Assembly: GCA_024699855.1 (NCBI GenBank)
Contig: JAMPIQ010000002.1
Coordinates: 8,618,001-8,682,000 of the forward strand
Reading direction: 5' to 3'
Source of the DNA: Aphelenchoides besseyi
Lineage: Eukaryota > Nematoda > Chromadorea > Rhabditida > Aphelenchoididae
Length of the DNA: 64,000 nt
The translations under genes and the position numbers were made by a program. Positions within the stretch are counted from its first letter, which is position 1. Each line of letters begins with the position of its first letter. Positions 36,028-47,868 of this stretch are shown in pieces. The notes beneath the pieces were generated by a model. That model did no database searches. It had not been told where the DNA came from and saw only the letters and a list, made by a program, of their open reading frames with translations.

Positions 36028-37536
36028 TTATTGTTCTTTTTTTTGAAAATCTTTTGACACACTGTACTTTAGAATACCCGCTCCGGCACTGAGCATGTAT
36101 TCCAACTTCACGTTCAATCTGCAACCCATGAATTTCTCAATTAATTCATCTGGACTACCTGAAGAACTGATAAAGATGATCGTACGTTGATTGATGTTTG
36201 TAAAGACCATATTGCTGCAGAATTTCTCGAACTGCTTCTGTCGCTTTAGGCAAATGGTAGTGCGGTATTTTTGTGAAGAAGTAATGATGAACAACATGAC
36301 CTAAAACTGATTCATTAGAGTGCAAATGGTTTCGATATTTGCCGTCGGAAATGTGATGCATCAAATAGTCAATGCCGAAGCCATAAGTTCTATCGATCGT
36401 ATTGGATTGACCTTTGACGTATGTCCACGCATTATCGTCATATGCACAAATCTCTTCGTCCTTGTGTTGAAGAAATGTCACAACCATTAACCATAGACTA
36501 AAGAACATTACTGGAGCATAGTAATATTTCAGGTAAGTCCAGTAATTATAATCGCATAATACAAAAGCAACCTTCAAACACCGCAATCAACTATTTAGTT
36601 TCTATAGCTTACGTATGAGGAAAACAAACAAGCAGCTCCGGAAATCAGACACTGGATACGCTCGAAGTTGTTGGTAAAAAGTGGTGAGTAGGGCCAAAAG
36701 TGGCTACCGTCTGGCATTCCCAATTTAGTGTAAATGTCCCACAGAAACAACGCGTGAAGTGGAATTTTGCGGAAGTGTCGTTGGATGAAATTCGATTGTT
36801 CAAATCTTTCTTGTGTAATCCACGGATGCGAGCGATCTTTTTCGACATGAGAAGTGTGTTGATGATGTTTTCTATGTGACTTTTGCCATGGCCAATACGG
36901 TGATTGCAAAGGAGCATGAGCCAGGTGTCCTGTAAAAAAGTGATTTTCTTCATTTGAAAGTTTGATATTTTCTCTCGCCTAAACGTTGACTGTTTTTTAA
37001 TTATATTTTGTGCTTCCTTTCGGTTAGCAATTAAAAGCAAAATGAACTTACCACAAAGATCGTTAACCCATGTATAGTTGGAAAATGTCGTGTGTCTGAA
37101 AATCGAGTTTACTTTACTTACAATCTTCATACTAACCCGCAGTCATGACCTACACAGAAAAGACTCATACCAAACATGCCAATGAGATAATACCACAACA
37201 GAAGTCCTATCCATCCACCGTAGTTCTCAAAATACGAAACAGACATGTAGAGTGTGGCGATTGCTGCGTAATCGAATACCAAATAAAAGAGCGATAAACC
37301 CAAGTTCTTTTCGAAACATTTCGCCGGAATTGTCGCTTTGATTTCTGCTAAAGTCGGAAGTCGTTGAAGTGGTTTCTGAAACGAACGAATTGAATAGCTT
37401 GTAGCTTTTGACACACCAATGTCTCGTGTATTTGAGTCGATTGTGTGGATTTGTTGTTCGGTTCAACATCCATTTGCGCTGGCACTTCAACGCCTTGCAT
37501 TTCACTGGTGAAATACGAGCAATTAGCGGCAACCAT
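36028..37536 (-). CDS. Membrane fatty acid desaturase, nematode FAT-1/FAT-2 type (omega-3 or delta-12)
   Basis: About eight exons. Start ATG at 37536 sits immediately after a TTTCACAG acceptor-like site. All three histidine boxes are present: HDCGH (split by an intron), HRKHH and HVVHH, in the H-D-C-G-H type of omega-6/omega-3 enzymes and not the cytochrome-b5 front-end type. Conserved flanks include LCGHLAHAPLQSPYW and GMPDGSHFWPYSPLF. Four hydrophobic spans fit a di-iron ER membrane enzyme. C. elegans FAT-2 (delta-12) and FAT-1 (omega-3) have this layout; sequence alone does not decide which. The C-terminus, DFQKKEQ, lacks a clear KKxx retrieval signal but is Lys-rich. It would make polyunsaturated fatty acids. 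Confidence 0.88.
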
Positions 37537-39253
37537 CTGTGAAAGCGAAACCCTGAAAACGATAAGAACATGAGTTTAACAGACAATTTTATTTGATTTC
37601 CCATCGACTGATCGTAAATTTCTTAAAAATTCGGGTGGTTTATGACACGCGTTTGAAATCATACCAGTTGCATCGCACGAAGCGAACTTTGAATCGCGTA
37701 CTATGAGCTTGAGAATATGTATAAAGAAAAAAAGACACTACAAATCAAAGACACCGAAAATGCTGCGAACCTTAACCGCAAGAGAGCAATTTTCACAAAT
37801 GGAACATTCGCTGAGTTGAGATTCACGTTAGAAGAGTTGCTCGGCCGTGAGTAATCTGATTGAGACTAATGGACGGAGAAAACAATTTATTGCGAAGTCC
37901 GTAAAATTACTGTACGCTTCAATCGATTAACAGATACGAGACGAACAAATTAATCGACTAAATGAATTAGCCCATCACTTAAAAGCACTCTCTTCAACAG
38001 TCGATTATTTCCGGGTTGAAAGGTGAGTTCGATAGTTCTTGGAACGATACACTCCGCTCGTCTACTACGGTTGTTTCAAAGCGAGATTTTCTTTTATAAA
38101 ACTGCCAATGCACTTTACAGTTGAGTTTGTGATTAAATTGCACTTTGAGTTTGAAGAGCGAGACAAATGATCTCAATTAGTTTTCGCCACCACCCACGAC
38201 GTTTTGATTACCCCGTCTGTCCCAACACTGTAGTGAAAAGTACAAGATTGATAAAAGGAAATTTGCTCTTGAAGTGTTGATAACCTCGACCCTGATTCCA
38301 ACCTCCGAATATTCAGTTTAACATGAAACTCTTGATGTCGATACCAATACACAATTAATTGGACACCCGGTTTGATTTGTTCACTGCCAATAAGAAGCAA
38401 ATGCGGAGTCAATTGTTTACGTGTTTAGCGATGCTATCATCCAGTCAGATGGTCACGAAATGACAAGAATATGAAACAGATAAGTGCTTAAGCAAAGATC
38501 GGAAATGTTCGATGTTTTCGCTATTCAAATGAGAAATTTTCTAATCCTCAAGAGACTAATAATCTTCTTGAAGATTTGCTTCCTAAAACATCAGCCAATA
38601 CAATGGATTCCAGTAATTTGAATAGCAATAGAACAGTGATCGCTCGTCATTGTTTGAATTTTATAAGATACCAAAGATTAGGTTTGTCGTCGACGTGATC
38701 ACTTGTAATATCCGATGGTATTAACGTCGACACTCTCAGTTGTTGATCACTTTCGTTTACTTTAAATTCAAAAATTCTTATAAATATCGTGGACTTTATG
38801 TTTCAAGTACGTATAAAGTGATTCCAACCGGCCTTTGGAACGTGGACGTTGATCTTTTTGAACCAAAATAACTCTTCCAAACATAGAAACCAACGTAGAA
38901 ACAAACTCATTGAATGTTGTTATACCTCAAACAACTACCGCTAATTGGTTCGGTTTGTAATTTTTGCTCTTTAATTCTTAGGTCTATGGTTTGCAAACGA
39001 CTTGACGACAAGAACGTTTGCCGGTACTCGTGGCTTGTAAAACTAATGGATACGGACAGCGACCAGTCAATCGGATGTCTATTCTGACAGAACAAGGAAG
39101 CAACCATTCCCATTTGTATCGAATTCTTTTCATTTGAAGACGATTGTTGAAAATTTTAATAACGTTTCTTCACGTTTGTTTATTTTGCAAACAGTTGAAA
39201 CCAAATTCCCGCGACAACGCAGATTCCGGGATTCCTTCGAGGAATCTCTCCAT
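37537..39253. other. Intergenic with weak minus-strand open stretches
   Basis: Minus-strand open stretches at 38173-38412 (KPGVQLIVYWYRHQ, then SCTFHYSVGTDG) and 37994-38176 follow each other but in different frames, and no splice junction joins them convincingly. They could belong to an unrecognised small gene. Nothing else in 37.6-39.2 kb looks coding. Confidence 0.35.
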
Positions 39254-40144
39254 TTACATACGAAGACCACTCGACGCAAGACCTTCGGTACGCCAACGTT
39301 GCAACAGTGCATACTTATTTCGATTTGTTTGACGTTTACCAGACAAATCTTGTGGATTAACCCGACGAACTTCGTGTCCATCGGCTCTTCCAACGCGCTG
39401 AAACCAACGATTTGTTCACTTGTTGCAGAAATTTTACTTACCAACCGATTACCAATACCATGCATCGGAGTGGCGTACAAACGACATTGAATGGGACTAA
39501 AGTAGCAGTTTTGTCCGCCTCCAATTTTCGGTTGTGTTGCACGATTGGGCCGCGATTCAGGAAGATAAAAGTCGCTCTGAACAGCTGAAGAATCGTCGTT
39601 TGCCGTTGTCTATAAAATGTCGAATGTTAAAAGTGCAATTCATGAACCAGGCAGTTTCCATTTCCCCATTCGTCTACCCGGAAATCAGTGCTTTGCGGGC
39701 ATATTAGCTAGTTGAACTTCCGGGACTTTATTCGTCTACTTAATCCAGACACAAAATAAACGTGCACTTCGGATGAGACTAACAAACGCAATTATCATTT
39801 CGATACGTGGCCAACAGATTCGAGAGAAAATAGAGACTATAAACGAAACATTTGGCCTCGTTTTGCTCTTACGTATAAGCCTCCGTTGCATGTGTTCGTT
39901 TTTACAGGAACACTCTAATTAGAAAACTTACGAGTTGGATTTGTCGTTCACGTCGTTGATTCTTGTAGACATTGGACGGTGACAGGAACATTTGCTTCTG
40001 ATAATCGAATAATCGTCCACCAACCGGGTTGTCCACAGATAATCGATTGTCCGTCTGTTCTGATCCATCTGTTGAGGCTACGGTAATGCGTAGCATAAGT
40101 AGCAAACAAGTGACGAATAAACTTCGAACAGTCAGAAACCACAT
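39254..40144 (-). CDS. Neuropeptide precursor with an allatostatin-C-like disulfide motif
   Basis: Three phase-0 exons give about 175 residues: a signal peptide (MWFLTVRSLFVTCLLLML...VAS), a propeptide, then PKIGGGQNCYFSPIQC, and a C-terminal part with RR and GKR sites ending at TAA 39254. The block C-Y-F-S-P-I-Q-C keeps the spacing and six of eight residues of arthropod allatostatin C (C-Y-F-N-P-I-S-C), preceded by a GGG run as in AST-CC peptides. Unlike arthropod forms the motif does not end right after the second Cys plus Phe; it continues RLYATPMHGIG before any basic site. GKR would also release an amidated peptide ending in DLS. Start chosen at 40144; an ATG at 40165 is in frame, but a TTGCAG acceptor-like site lies between them. 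Receptors would be somatostatin/AST-C-type GPCRs. Confidence 0.6.
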
Positions 40145-40773
40145 TGTCCCACCGTTGTTCTGCAAGTCGTTTGTATATGAAATTAAGTAAAGAAGATGGT
40201 CAAGTTCTTTGACGATTACGCGTCTTTAAGGACCAAATAAAACGGTGGAAACGGGGCGGTCGGTGGAAAAATGTTGCGGTTAAGTGGAAGGAAAGGAGGG
40301 CGGTCAGAAATCTTGTTGGCCCACGAATTACGAGACTTTTCAGTCAGGATGAATTATTGCGTTTCTGTGGATGCCAACAACTTTTAGCACGCAAACTCAC
40401 TTGTCTCAAGCACTAGAATAATCAGAAAAAAGAACATGAAAAATGACGTTAAACTCAACTACGGTAACATCCGAGTTCTAGCGATTCGAATATGTGCAAT
40501 AAACATGTTGCACAGTCTTTGAACCAAATTTGGGATTGTTTCATTTGAATGAACCCGTTCAATTGAGACTTCGCTTTTGTCATCGACGGCGACTATTCAA
40601 ATGAAAAATTGATGAACATGAACGAGAATGAATCCAAGAATGACTGATTATGGACCATATCAAAACGGCTCATCCTATCGTCGCGGAAGTACAATGCAAT
40701 AGGTCCTTTTGACTGATTGTTTTGTAGAGACCACTCCCTTTTTTATTCGCGCGTTATATACCGTACATCGAAT

Positions 40774-41199
40774 TTATTTGATAATCATCGTTGACCAGTC
40801 GAGATGTTTATAATCAAAGTGGTGAATTGAAGAAGCAAAACACTCAACCCATTCAACTGTGTAGATGCTTGTTTCACACCCTCCAGTTTGAACAATCAAA
40901 CGGAAACGCCCACAATACGGTCGATTAAAGAGGAAAAGCGCAATACGAGTTTCCACCTCCGTTTCGTATCACATTGTTCGAATGCCGAATTGCCGTGACC
41001 GTAACACCGAATTCCAGTTGAGGACCACACAGAGAAATGTAGGCGGTAATTGACATAAAGAAATGAAAACACAAAAAAGCAATTTAGCAAAAGTTGAATG
41101 GCCGTCTGAATGATTAGGAAAAGCACTAATGTCTGGCATGCCGACAGAAATTAACTGCAAAAAATTCACAACAAACAAAAAGTGATGAATGAGATTCAT
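40774..41199 (-). pseudogene. Secreted Cys-containing protein with a frame break
   Basis: On the minus strand one frame reads a hydrophobic lead (CFHFFMSITAYISL) and then LCGPQLEFGVTVTAIRH and NGGGNSYCAFPL before a stop. The neighbouring frame continues naturally with NRPYCGRFRLIVQTGGCETS and IYTVEWVECF to a stop at 40774. Together this looks like one secreted beta-rich domain with paired cysteines, faintly like the N-terminal domain of DSL Notch ligands (LEFxV, then C...C...FRL). The two frames meet in CTTTTCCTCTTTAATC, too short for an intron, so there is either a one-base indel in the sequence or a broken gene. No DSL or EGF repeat follows. Confidence 0.35.
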
Positions 41200-42007
41200 T
41201 CAACACTAAAATTCTCGATGAAAACCCTGTATTTCGGTCGGAGCACGTCATCGGTAACTATTTCCGATGCTATCTTGCTAAAGGCTCAGCAATTTTGATG
41301 CTTACACGAATGTGCAAAAGCTTAGATTTGCAATGAAAACGAAACTTTGTTGAGATCTATGATTGTTGTCACTTTTTTCATTCTCTTTTGCACTTTCCTT
41401 CTGCATTTTAGTTGTGTGTTTGTTGAACTTCGGAAATTTAATGAATATTTAATTTGACCGTTGATTAGATATACGACAGAAATGAAACATGAACTGATAT
41501 TAAGGTCCAACAACCCATGACCAAAACCTTATTGATTGAATAGTTGATTCCAGCACATCTCAACATAACCTTTAAAGTTGAACTGTTGAAAATGTTTGTA
41601 GTAAAATGAACGAGTTCAGAGCTTAGATCTCACAGACAAACGAGAACTTGACTGAAATTGTGGTGATTTCGAAATCTTGGACTTTTCTTACTGTCTTCAA
41701 TAAGTTGTGCTTATTTAGGAAGAAAGAATGAAGTTCAGTAATCGATTTCATTTTGTGTGGAAACCAAAGGCTCATTGAACTGCCTGATGGTAGAGAGATG
41801 AATAATCTTCGCGATTTGAAATTGTTAAATCTCACAGTTAGAGTACTTGAAATCTTACTGGCAATCTTCAACAACGGTTGCATATCCGAAAAAGGATCTT
41901 ACAACGAAAACTCTCGGTGTCTTAAAGTTTCATGTCTGCGGCTGTTTTCTGTTGACAGCGGTCACATCTACATTGAGTTTAGCCACTAATTTGGTGAAAT
42001 TGTATGA
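41200..42007. other. Intergenic upstream of the PAQR gene
   Basis: No splice-supported exon. Open stretches at 41623-41883 (minus) and 41753-41989 (plus) overlap each other and have no domain. It probably holds the PAQR promoter and 5' UTR. Confidence 0.4.
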
Positions 42008-43821
42008 ATGGTTGTGATCAAATCGACAGATCAAATCGCGCACTCTACATCTGATGACCAACCGGTGGACAGTACCGAAGCCAATGAAAACGACGAATAT
42101 CCCTATCCATTGGACGTAATCGTGAGAAACATTCAGAATGTGGTTGTGAACCGTGAAGGTGACAGCAGTGACGAAGATGACGCGGCAAGAGAAGTCAATC
42201 ACGCGCTTAAACTTCAAGGGTTTAAGGTCGTTGAAAAAGGTGAGAATGTTTCGCTGTGTATTTCTTTGATTTTAGAGGTTTTAGAAAATGGGGCGGACTG
42301 CGAGTTTCTTAGCTACGATCCCGAAAATGCTGCTAATGCGAAGGATGCGGAGGGTCCTGAGCGAGCTATAGGACAACAAACAATGAAAGCACGATTCAAG
42401 AAAGGACATCGTCGCGCTTGGTCAATGCCGAATGCCCACCATCGTGATAAAGCAATGTTGATTGTGGCAGAAAACAACTTTCGGGTTTGCTTTATATGCT
42501 TTTATTTGCATTGTTTGTTGTTTAAGCAAGAAGGACCTAATAGACGGCACTTGGTTCGTTACCGTTTGCATCCTTATACTGCAAACACCGAAAATAAAGC
42601 AGCGATCACTCAGTTCATTGAAACCAGTCGATTCGATCCCGAAGACGATGAGATTGAAGTCACTTACGACGAAGAAGAAATTACGAATATTACTGCTGGT
42701 CAGAATCCACCTCGTTTTCTTCGTGCTCGTCGAATTTGGGAATCCAAATACAAAGTTCAGGATTTCCATCTTCTACCTTCATGGTTACAGGTTTGCTAAT
42801 TTCGACAACTTCTTTTCATGTTGAACTTCAGGATAACGAGTTCCTGCATACAGGACATCGTCCACCACTTCCATCATTCACCAGTTGCTTTCAATCAATC
42901 TTTCAAATTCACACAGAAACCGGGAACATTTGGACTCATCTTTACGGTTACATTTACTCTTCAATTGAATAATTCGAGAGCCTTTACAGGTTGTGTTGCA
43001 TTCATCGGTGTCGCGATCTTCTTTTTAACTCGACCAAGCGAACTGATCTATTGGAAAGACAAGTTGGTATTTTCGTTCTTTTTTGTTGGAGCAATCGCTT
43101 GTCTGGGTCTTTCGTTCTCTTTCCATTTGGTGCAATGTCATTCACAAGGAGTGGGAAAGTTGTTTAGCAAGTAGTAAAGTTTGAGTATGTACAGAAACTC
43201 ATTGCGTGTTTTAGACTTGATTATTCCGGAATCACAATGTTGATAGTCGGCAGTTTCCTGCCATTCATTTACTACGGATTTTATTGTCGAACGCTACCGA
43301 TGTTAATTTATGTTACGATGATTACAGTTCTGGGATTCGCTGCTCTGGTTGTCTCATTGTGGGATAAATTCGCTGAGCCAAAGTTTCGTCCGGTTCGAGC
43401 AATTGTTTTCGTTGCCATGGGGCTAAGTAGTAAGTGGTCCAAATAGTTCATTGATTTCAATGATTTAGGCATTGTTCCTTGTGCTCATCTCCTTATTACC
43501 GACGGCTTTGATCACATGATAAAGTATGATTCGCTGCATTGGATTGCTTTAATGGGAGTTTTCTATTTGACTGGGGCCGCAATCTACGCGTTCCGATTTC
43601 CCGAACGTTGTTGTCCCGGACGTTTTGATATTGTTTGTCATTCCCATCAACTTTTTCATTTATTTGTGGTTCTGGCGGCCTTCATTCACTTTCATGGAAT
43701 CACCGAAATGGCTATGAAACGCCTGGAACAAGGTTCCTGTTCGGAACAATTGATTGCTCGTTACGGAACGGATCAACCAACGGATTTCTTCGACGACAAC
43801 CTTCGATCAACTGTTTTTTAA
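42008..43821 (+). CDS. Adiponectin-receptor family protein (PAQR-1/PAQR-2 type)
   Basis: About seven exons. A long acidic cytoplasmic N-terminus of about 260 residues comes first, with a basic FKKGHRRAWSMPNAHH segment. The PAQR core starts at LLPSWLQDNEFLHTGHRPPLPSF, followed by IFQIHTETGNIWTHLYG and seven hydrophobic spans. Zinc-site residues are in place: S-x3-H in SFSFHLVQCHS and the H-x3-H in CHSHQLFHLFVV. KLDYSGITMLIVGSF is also a family signature. The long N-terminus resembles PAQR-2 of C. elegans, which senses membrane rigidity and promotes desaturation of phospholipid acyl chains; human relatives have ceramidase activity. The N-terminus faces the cytosol. The FAT-type desaturase gene lies only 4.5 kb away, which is notable given that pathway, though possibly chance. 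Confidence 0.9.
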
Positions 43822-43960
43822 TCGTGTAAATAGAATCACTCATTTTCCTATTCTTACACCAACTCCTAGTTAATCGATGTAGAAGCAAACTATCGTTGCC
43901 AACTAACAGCTTTCCCTTTTGAACCAAAACGCTTTGTATTTATTTTCACAACAAATAAAC

Positions 43961-45027
43961 TTAACGAAAATAGCCGGGCTCTGTCATCGAGCCGAATTCA
44001 CTGCTGAAGTTCTGAGCAGCATCGTAAGTTTGCTCACAATACGAAAACGGTGTTTGCGTGGAAATATGCGTTTGTGAAGGGGATGGTCCAACATAATTTG
44101 AGTCCCAACACTCCGAGTCAAATTGTTGAGGTGTTTGGGTGGGAACATCGGCATAATCCAATGAACCGCTCAAGTAATCACTTAATGGTGGGAATTCATC
44201 CGAGACCGTACCAACGTTTACGTCGACTCGTTCAGGTGGTGAGTTGTAGTAAATCGGCTCATAAGTCGTGGATTGATCGTAAGTTGAAACGCTAAAAGTT
44301 TGGCTTCAATTACCGAGTACGTTTTTGATTTTACTTTGCATTGTATTGAAGTGACTGATCCAATTGTGAGAACTCGGGCTGTTCGTATTGGCCTCCAAAA
44401 TCGCAAGTCATTGGTTGTTGTTGTTGATTCATGTAGTTAATGATGCGAGTGTCGGGTACGCTTGTTTGTGTGGATGTTTCTTGTAAATTGTCGACGCTTC
44501 GCGAGACGTAAAGACAAAGACGAAAAGGTGCAGTTTGTGTTGATTGACTTCTGGATTTCGACTCTATTCTTTTCGGTTTCTTAGCCGACGATTCGGATGG
44601 CTCTCGAAGTGAAGCACAAAGTTTGTTTTTATGATAACGAAGATCCCGTTCTAGTGCAAATTTTGCTTGACATTCAACACACCTATAATCGATTAGAATG
44701 ACAACTTTGCAGTCGAACATACTCATAGTTTTTTTGACAATGGACTTTTTGATAGTGCTGCACTAGCTTTTGTTTCGTATTGTAATTCTTGGAACACTCG
44801 GAAGCCGGACAGTGAAAACGTTGTTTTTGTTTTTGTTCCGATCTTTGGGTCCATGAATGCAAAGGAAGGTCGGTGGAATTAGTCATTTGTCGATGAATCT
44901 TTACGACGTGCATTCGAAGTGCTCCACGATTTGCAAATATTCGATTACACGCTTCGCATTTCACTACCATCTGATTCTCAACCAACTCGGCGGCCACAGG
45001 GTAGATGTCCAAGAAGTCTGTGAGCAT
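43961..45027 (-). CDS. ATMIN/ASCIZ homologue: zinc-finger protein with TQT dynein-light-chain motifs
   Basis: Start 45027, stop 43961, two or three introns. The N-terminus has C2H2-type fingers as in ATMIN: KCEACNRIFANRGALRMHVVKIH, FHCPASECSKNYNTKQ with HYQKVH, and CVECQAKFALERDLRYHKNKLC. Then a basic KKPKR and a long acidic, Ser/Gln-rich region with four or more T-Q-T motifs (STQTAP, TSTQTSVP, PTQTPQQ, ISTQTPF). In ATMIN such motifs bind many copies of the dynein light chain DYNLL1, whose gene ATMIN activates, giving a feedback loop. The same organisation here makes this call strong despite low overall identity. Expected role: nuclear transcription factor for the LC8 gene. The 3' end is 139 bases from the convergent PAQR gene. 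Confidence 0.82.
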
Positions 45028-45264
45028 TATCTAACAATTTAAAGTTCTAGTTTGTTAGCTGTATTTTTTGATATGCGAGCAAAAAACTCAACTGTCTTCT
45101 TAGAATAGGACCATTCAATTATGAGGATGATTTATTATTCACCGTTTTTGGGACAATCATAAAATGCGAAATGGAATTTTTAGAAGAGACCTCGTTTAAG
45201 TAGAACTATACCTATCGTCTAAAGGTAAAGGCAACTGATAATATCGAGCACCCAACAAACAGAT

Positions 45265-47868
45265 CTATAGAACCGAAATTTTGTCGTAGCAAACGCAATA
45301 AGTAGCAAGGAAATAGTTCTTGTCGATTATACAGTGAGGAGCCTCTCCAAATTTGTTGATGTGACTAATGGAACGATAGTCAATGGTCACTTCGTTGACA
45401 TTGCTATCATAGAAAAGTGTTGTCTAAAGATAAATGCCATTAATCGTATCTAAAAATATTAAAACCGACGTCGTAAATCGCGTATCCGGGTACGGTCTTC
45501 AGACGAATTTGATATAAACCAAATGTTGTACTAGCGTTTCCTTTCAGATCGGGAATGAATCCATCTTGATCTTTAACACCCGAATAGCGAAGCAGAGATT
45601 CATCGGGCACAAGTCTAAATGAAACGATTGCAATGATAAAAAATAGTGAAACTGACCGTTTTGAATCCAAAATTTCTGATAAACGCAATTCAGAACACAA
45701 ACTTCGTTCGGGCGCAGTATAAGCATTGATGGATTGAACAAGAGAATGGGCCAAAACTTTGGATACGTCTTGAAGCTCTTCGCTCTCCAGTGCTGATTGC
45801 CATGATAAACACGTGCACCAATGTGGAGCAATTCCAGCCTTAAACAATCGATAATCTCACAGATAAATAGCCGCGATGTTTACCTGTTCACAACTTCGCG
45901 TCGATGGAATTGGGCGGAACAACGACAAGGAGCGTTTATCTGCACTTTGCACTGTTGACAACACATCTACTGATGGTAAATGAAGAACATCGGACAGGGT
46001 TGCATGAATATCAAATGGAGTAGACAAACGATCAGCATTGGCCTTCAAGTTCTTGTAAACCAAAGCTCCCTGTTCAGTTTTTCGAAAAGATGGCGGAAGA
46101 TAAATTGAAAAGAACGGCAAACGCTCTTCTAATTGTCCTAAATCCCAAACTAATTTGTTGTATGTAATCGAACTAGTTACCTTGTTGAGTACCACGTAGT
46201 TTTGAAAACCGATGTCCGTGATCTGCCATCACAATCACAACTGATTTATCAAACAATCCATCCTGATGTAGTCGTTGAAGTAGGTCTTTAAGGTCCGCAT
46301 CCGCGTGATTTACGTCGTTGATATCATCGTGGGATAAAAGACTGTGATGCATCAACAAAAATTTTGCTACATTCGACGGATATTTTCGCATAAAGTTCTC
46401 TGCATACTTGAACCAAATCTAAACGAAACTGATCAGAAATTTTGTTGTCGTTTGTCAAAGTACCTTGTGCTGTGGAATAGGACCACTGCATTTCCAGTTT
46501 TTCTCAAACCTAAAAAAGAGATGTAAAGTTTCATTGAAGATGATGATTACTTTTCTGCAAATTGAAAGAATGTTCGGGTGTAATGGTCGGTTGGCTGACG
46601 TCTGAATCCTTTCAATCGATATGTAAATGTGCCTAGAATGAAGAATATATTGTCGGGAAGTGATCGAAACTCATACCAATTGCAGCAGCATCCTCGCCGT
46701 AACCCGTGACATATCCATTTTCCGAAAAGTTTTTCCAAATGAACGGATATACATCGACGTAATTCGCTTGCGGATAACGTTTGCGAGTCAACGGCAACTC
46801 CTCTTCGGTCTGTGCAGTTAAAATCGGAATAAACGCTTGAGGAGTACCATCGCCAACAATGTTGTATCCTAGAAACACGACATCACTTGTGATTTTAAAA
46901 TGCTACCAACCATTCAAAACCACTGTCTCCATTTCTTTCTCCAAATATTCGACTGTCAATGGGAGACTTCTACGGAAAGCTTGATGCGAGAGGGAATCAA
47001 AGCCGAGAAAGAAAACGTTTAGTCCCGACCAATCTTTCGCGTGTTCTGTTGTTTGACTTTTGGTGATCAACGTCTGATTTGGTACTAAGTTCATGTACAA
47101 ATGCTTCCTGAAAAAAAGTTTTTCCACTACAATTCGGTTTTCTACTGACCATGTCTCCTCCTTGTATGTACAATTGGCAACAAAGTTTTCGCTTATTTCT
47201 GCTTTTGAACCGACTTCAAACGACTCTACTGCTGTCCATTTAAGATGATTGTCGTTCACCCGATCGTAGAAGTAAACGCTACATTTTGTGTTCACGACAT
47301 TGCTTCCTCTGAATCGCACAAATAAAAATAAATACCAATAGACCGTGTACTAACCGTTGTTTCGCGTAGTCGGTGAACACAAGTCGATTCTCCTCGTCCA
47401 GCTCCAACCACAATGGTTTTCCACCGCAGTTCAACGGTTTTGGCGATGTGAAGAATTGGGCAATTTCCGAGTTGTTAGTTTGTAGTTTTGGTATGTTACA
47501 TTGCTAAAAACACGGAATACGTCGGTTACAACGGAAATTCTTAAAATGAAGTTTTCGATTTGCCAACAGAAAAGTTTAAATGAGCATCAAGTAAAAACTG
47601 ATAAGAAATGCAAACTCACGGCCGACGAATTTCCCGCATGAAGTGGACTGTCTTGATGCTCTTTCGATGTTATGTCCTGACCGATTGTCAGAATTTTCGG
47701 AAGCAGGAAGTCATGAGGCACAGCAATAGTTGGAAAGTTGGCCAAAGAACGTTGAGATGATAGTTCGGTGTTCCACGAATACGGAGAGAGAAAGAGCCAA
47801 ACAATACTGAGAAACAAGCAGAGACCGATTAGTCGACGAATCGATGTCCTCGGCATTTCATCCCTCAA
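45265..47868 (-). CDS. DUF229 family protein, type II membrane, second copy
   Basis: About eleven exons. N-terminal signal anchor LIGLCLFLSIVWLFLSPY follows a short basic cytoplasmic tail. Landmarks in order: GLNVFFLGFDSLSHQAFR, NIVGDGTPQAFIPILTAQTEEEL, GYVTGYGEDAAAIG, FLLMHHSLLSHDDIN, the metal-site motif IVMADHGHR, and LPFFSIYLPPSF with FDIHATLSD. The last exon supplies ISHINKFGEAPHCII and TYCVC before TAG at 45265. These match DUF229 proteins of nematodes, related to alkaline phosphatases and sulfatases. Compared with the 12.7-16.6 kb copy, this one has a complete set of short introns and no linker insertion. The start may be ATG 47868 or 47856. Substrate unknown; a lumenal or extracellular phospho- or sulfo-hydrolase is the best guess. 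Confidence 0.85.

Noticed and set aside
42422..42769. Minus-strand open stretch of 115 codons
   Set aside because: Antisense shadow of the PAQR gene N-terminal exons.
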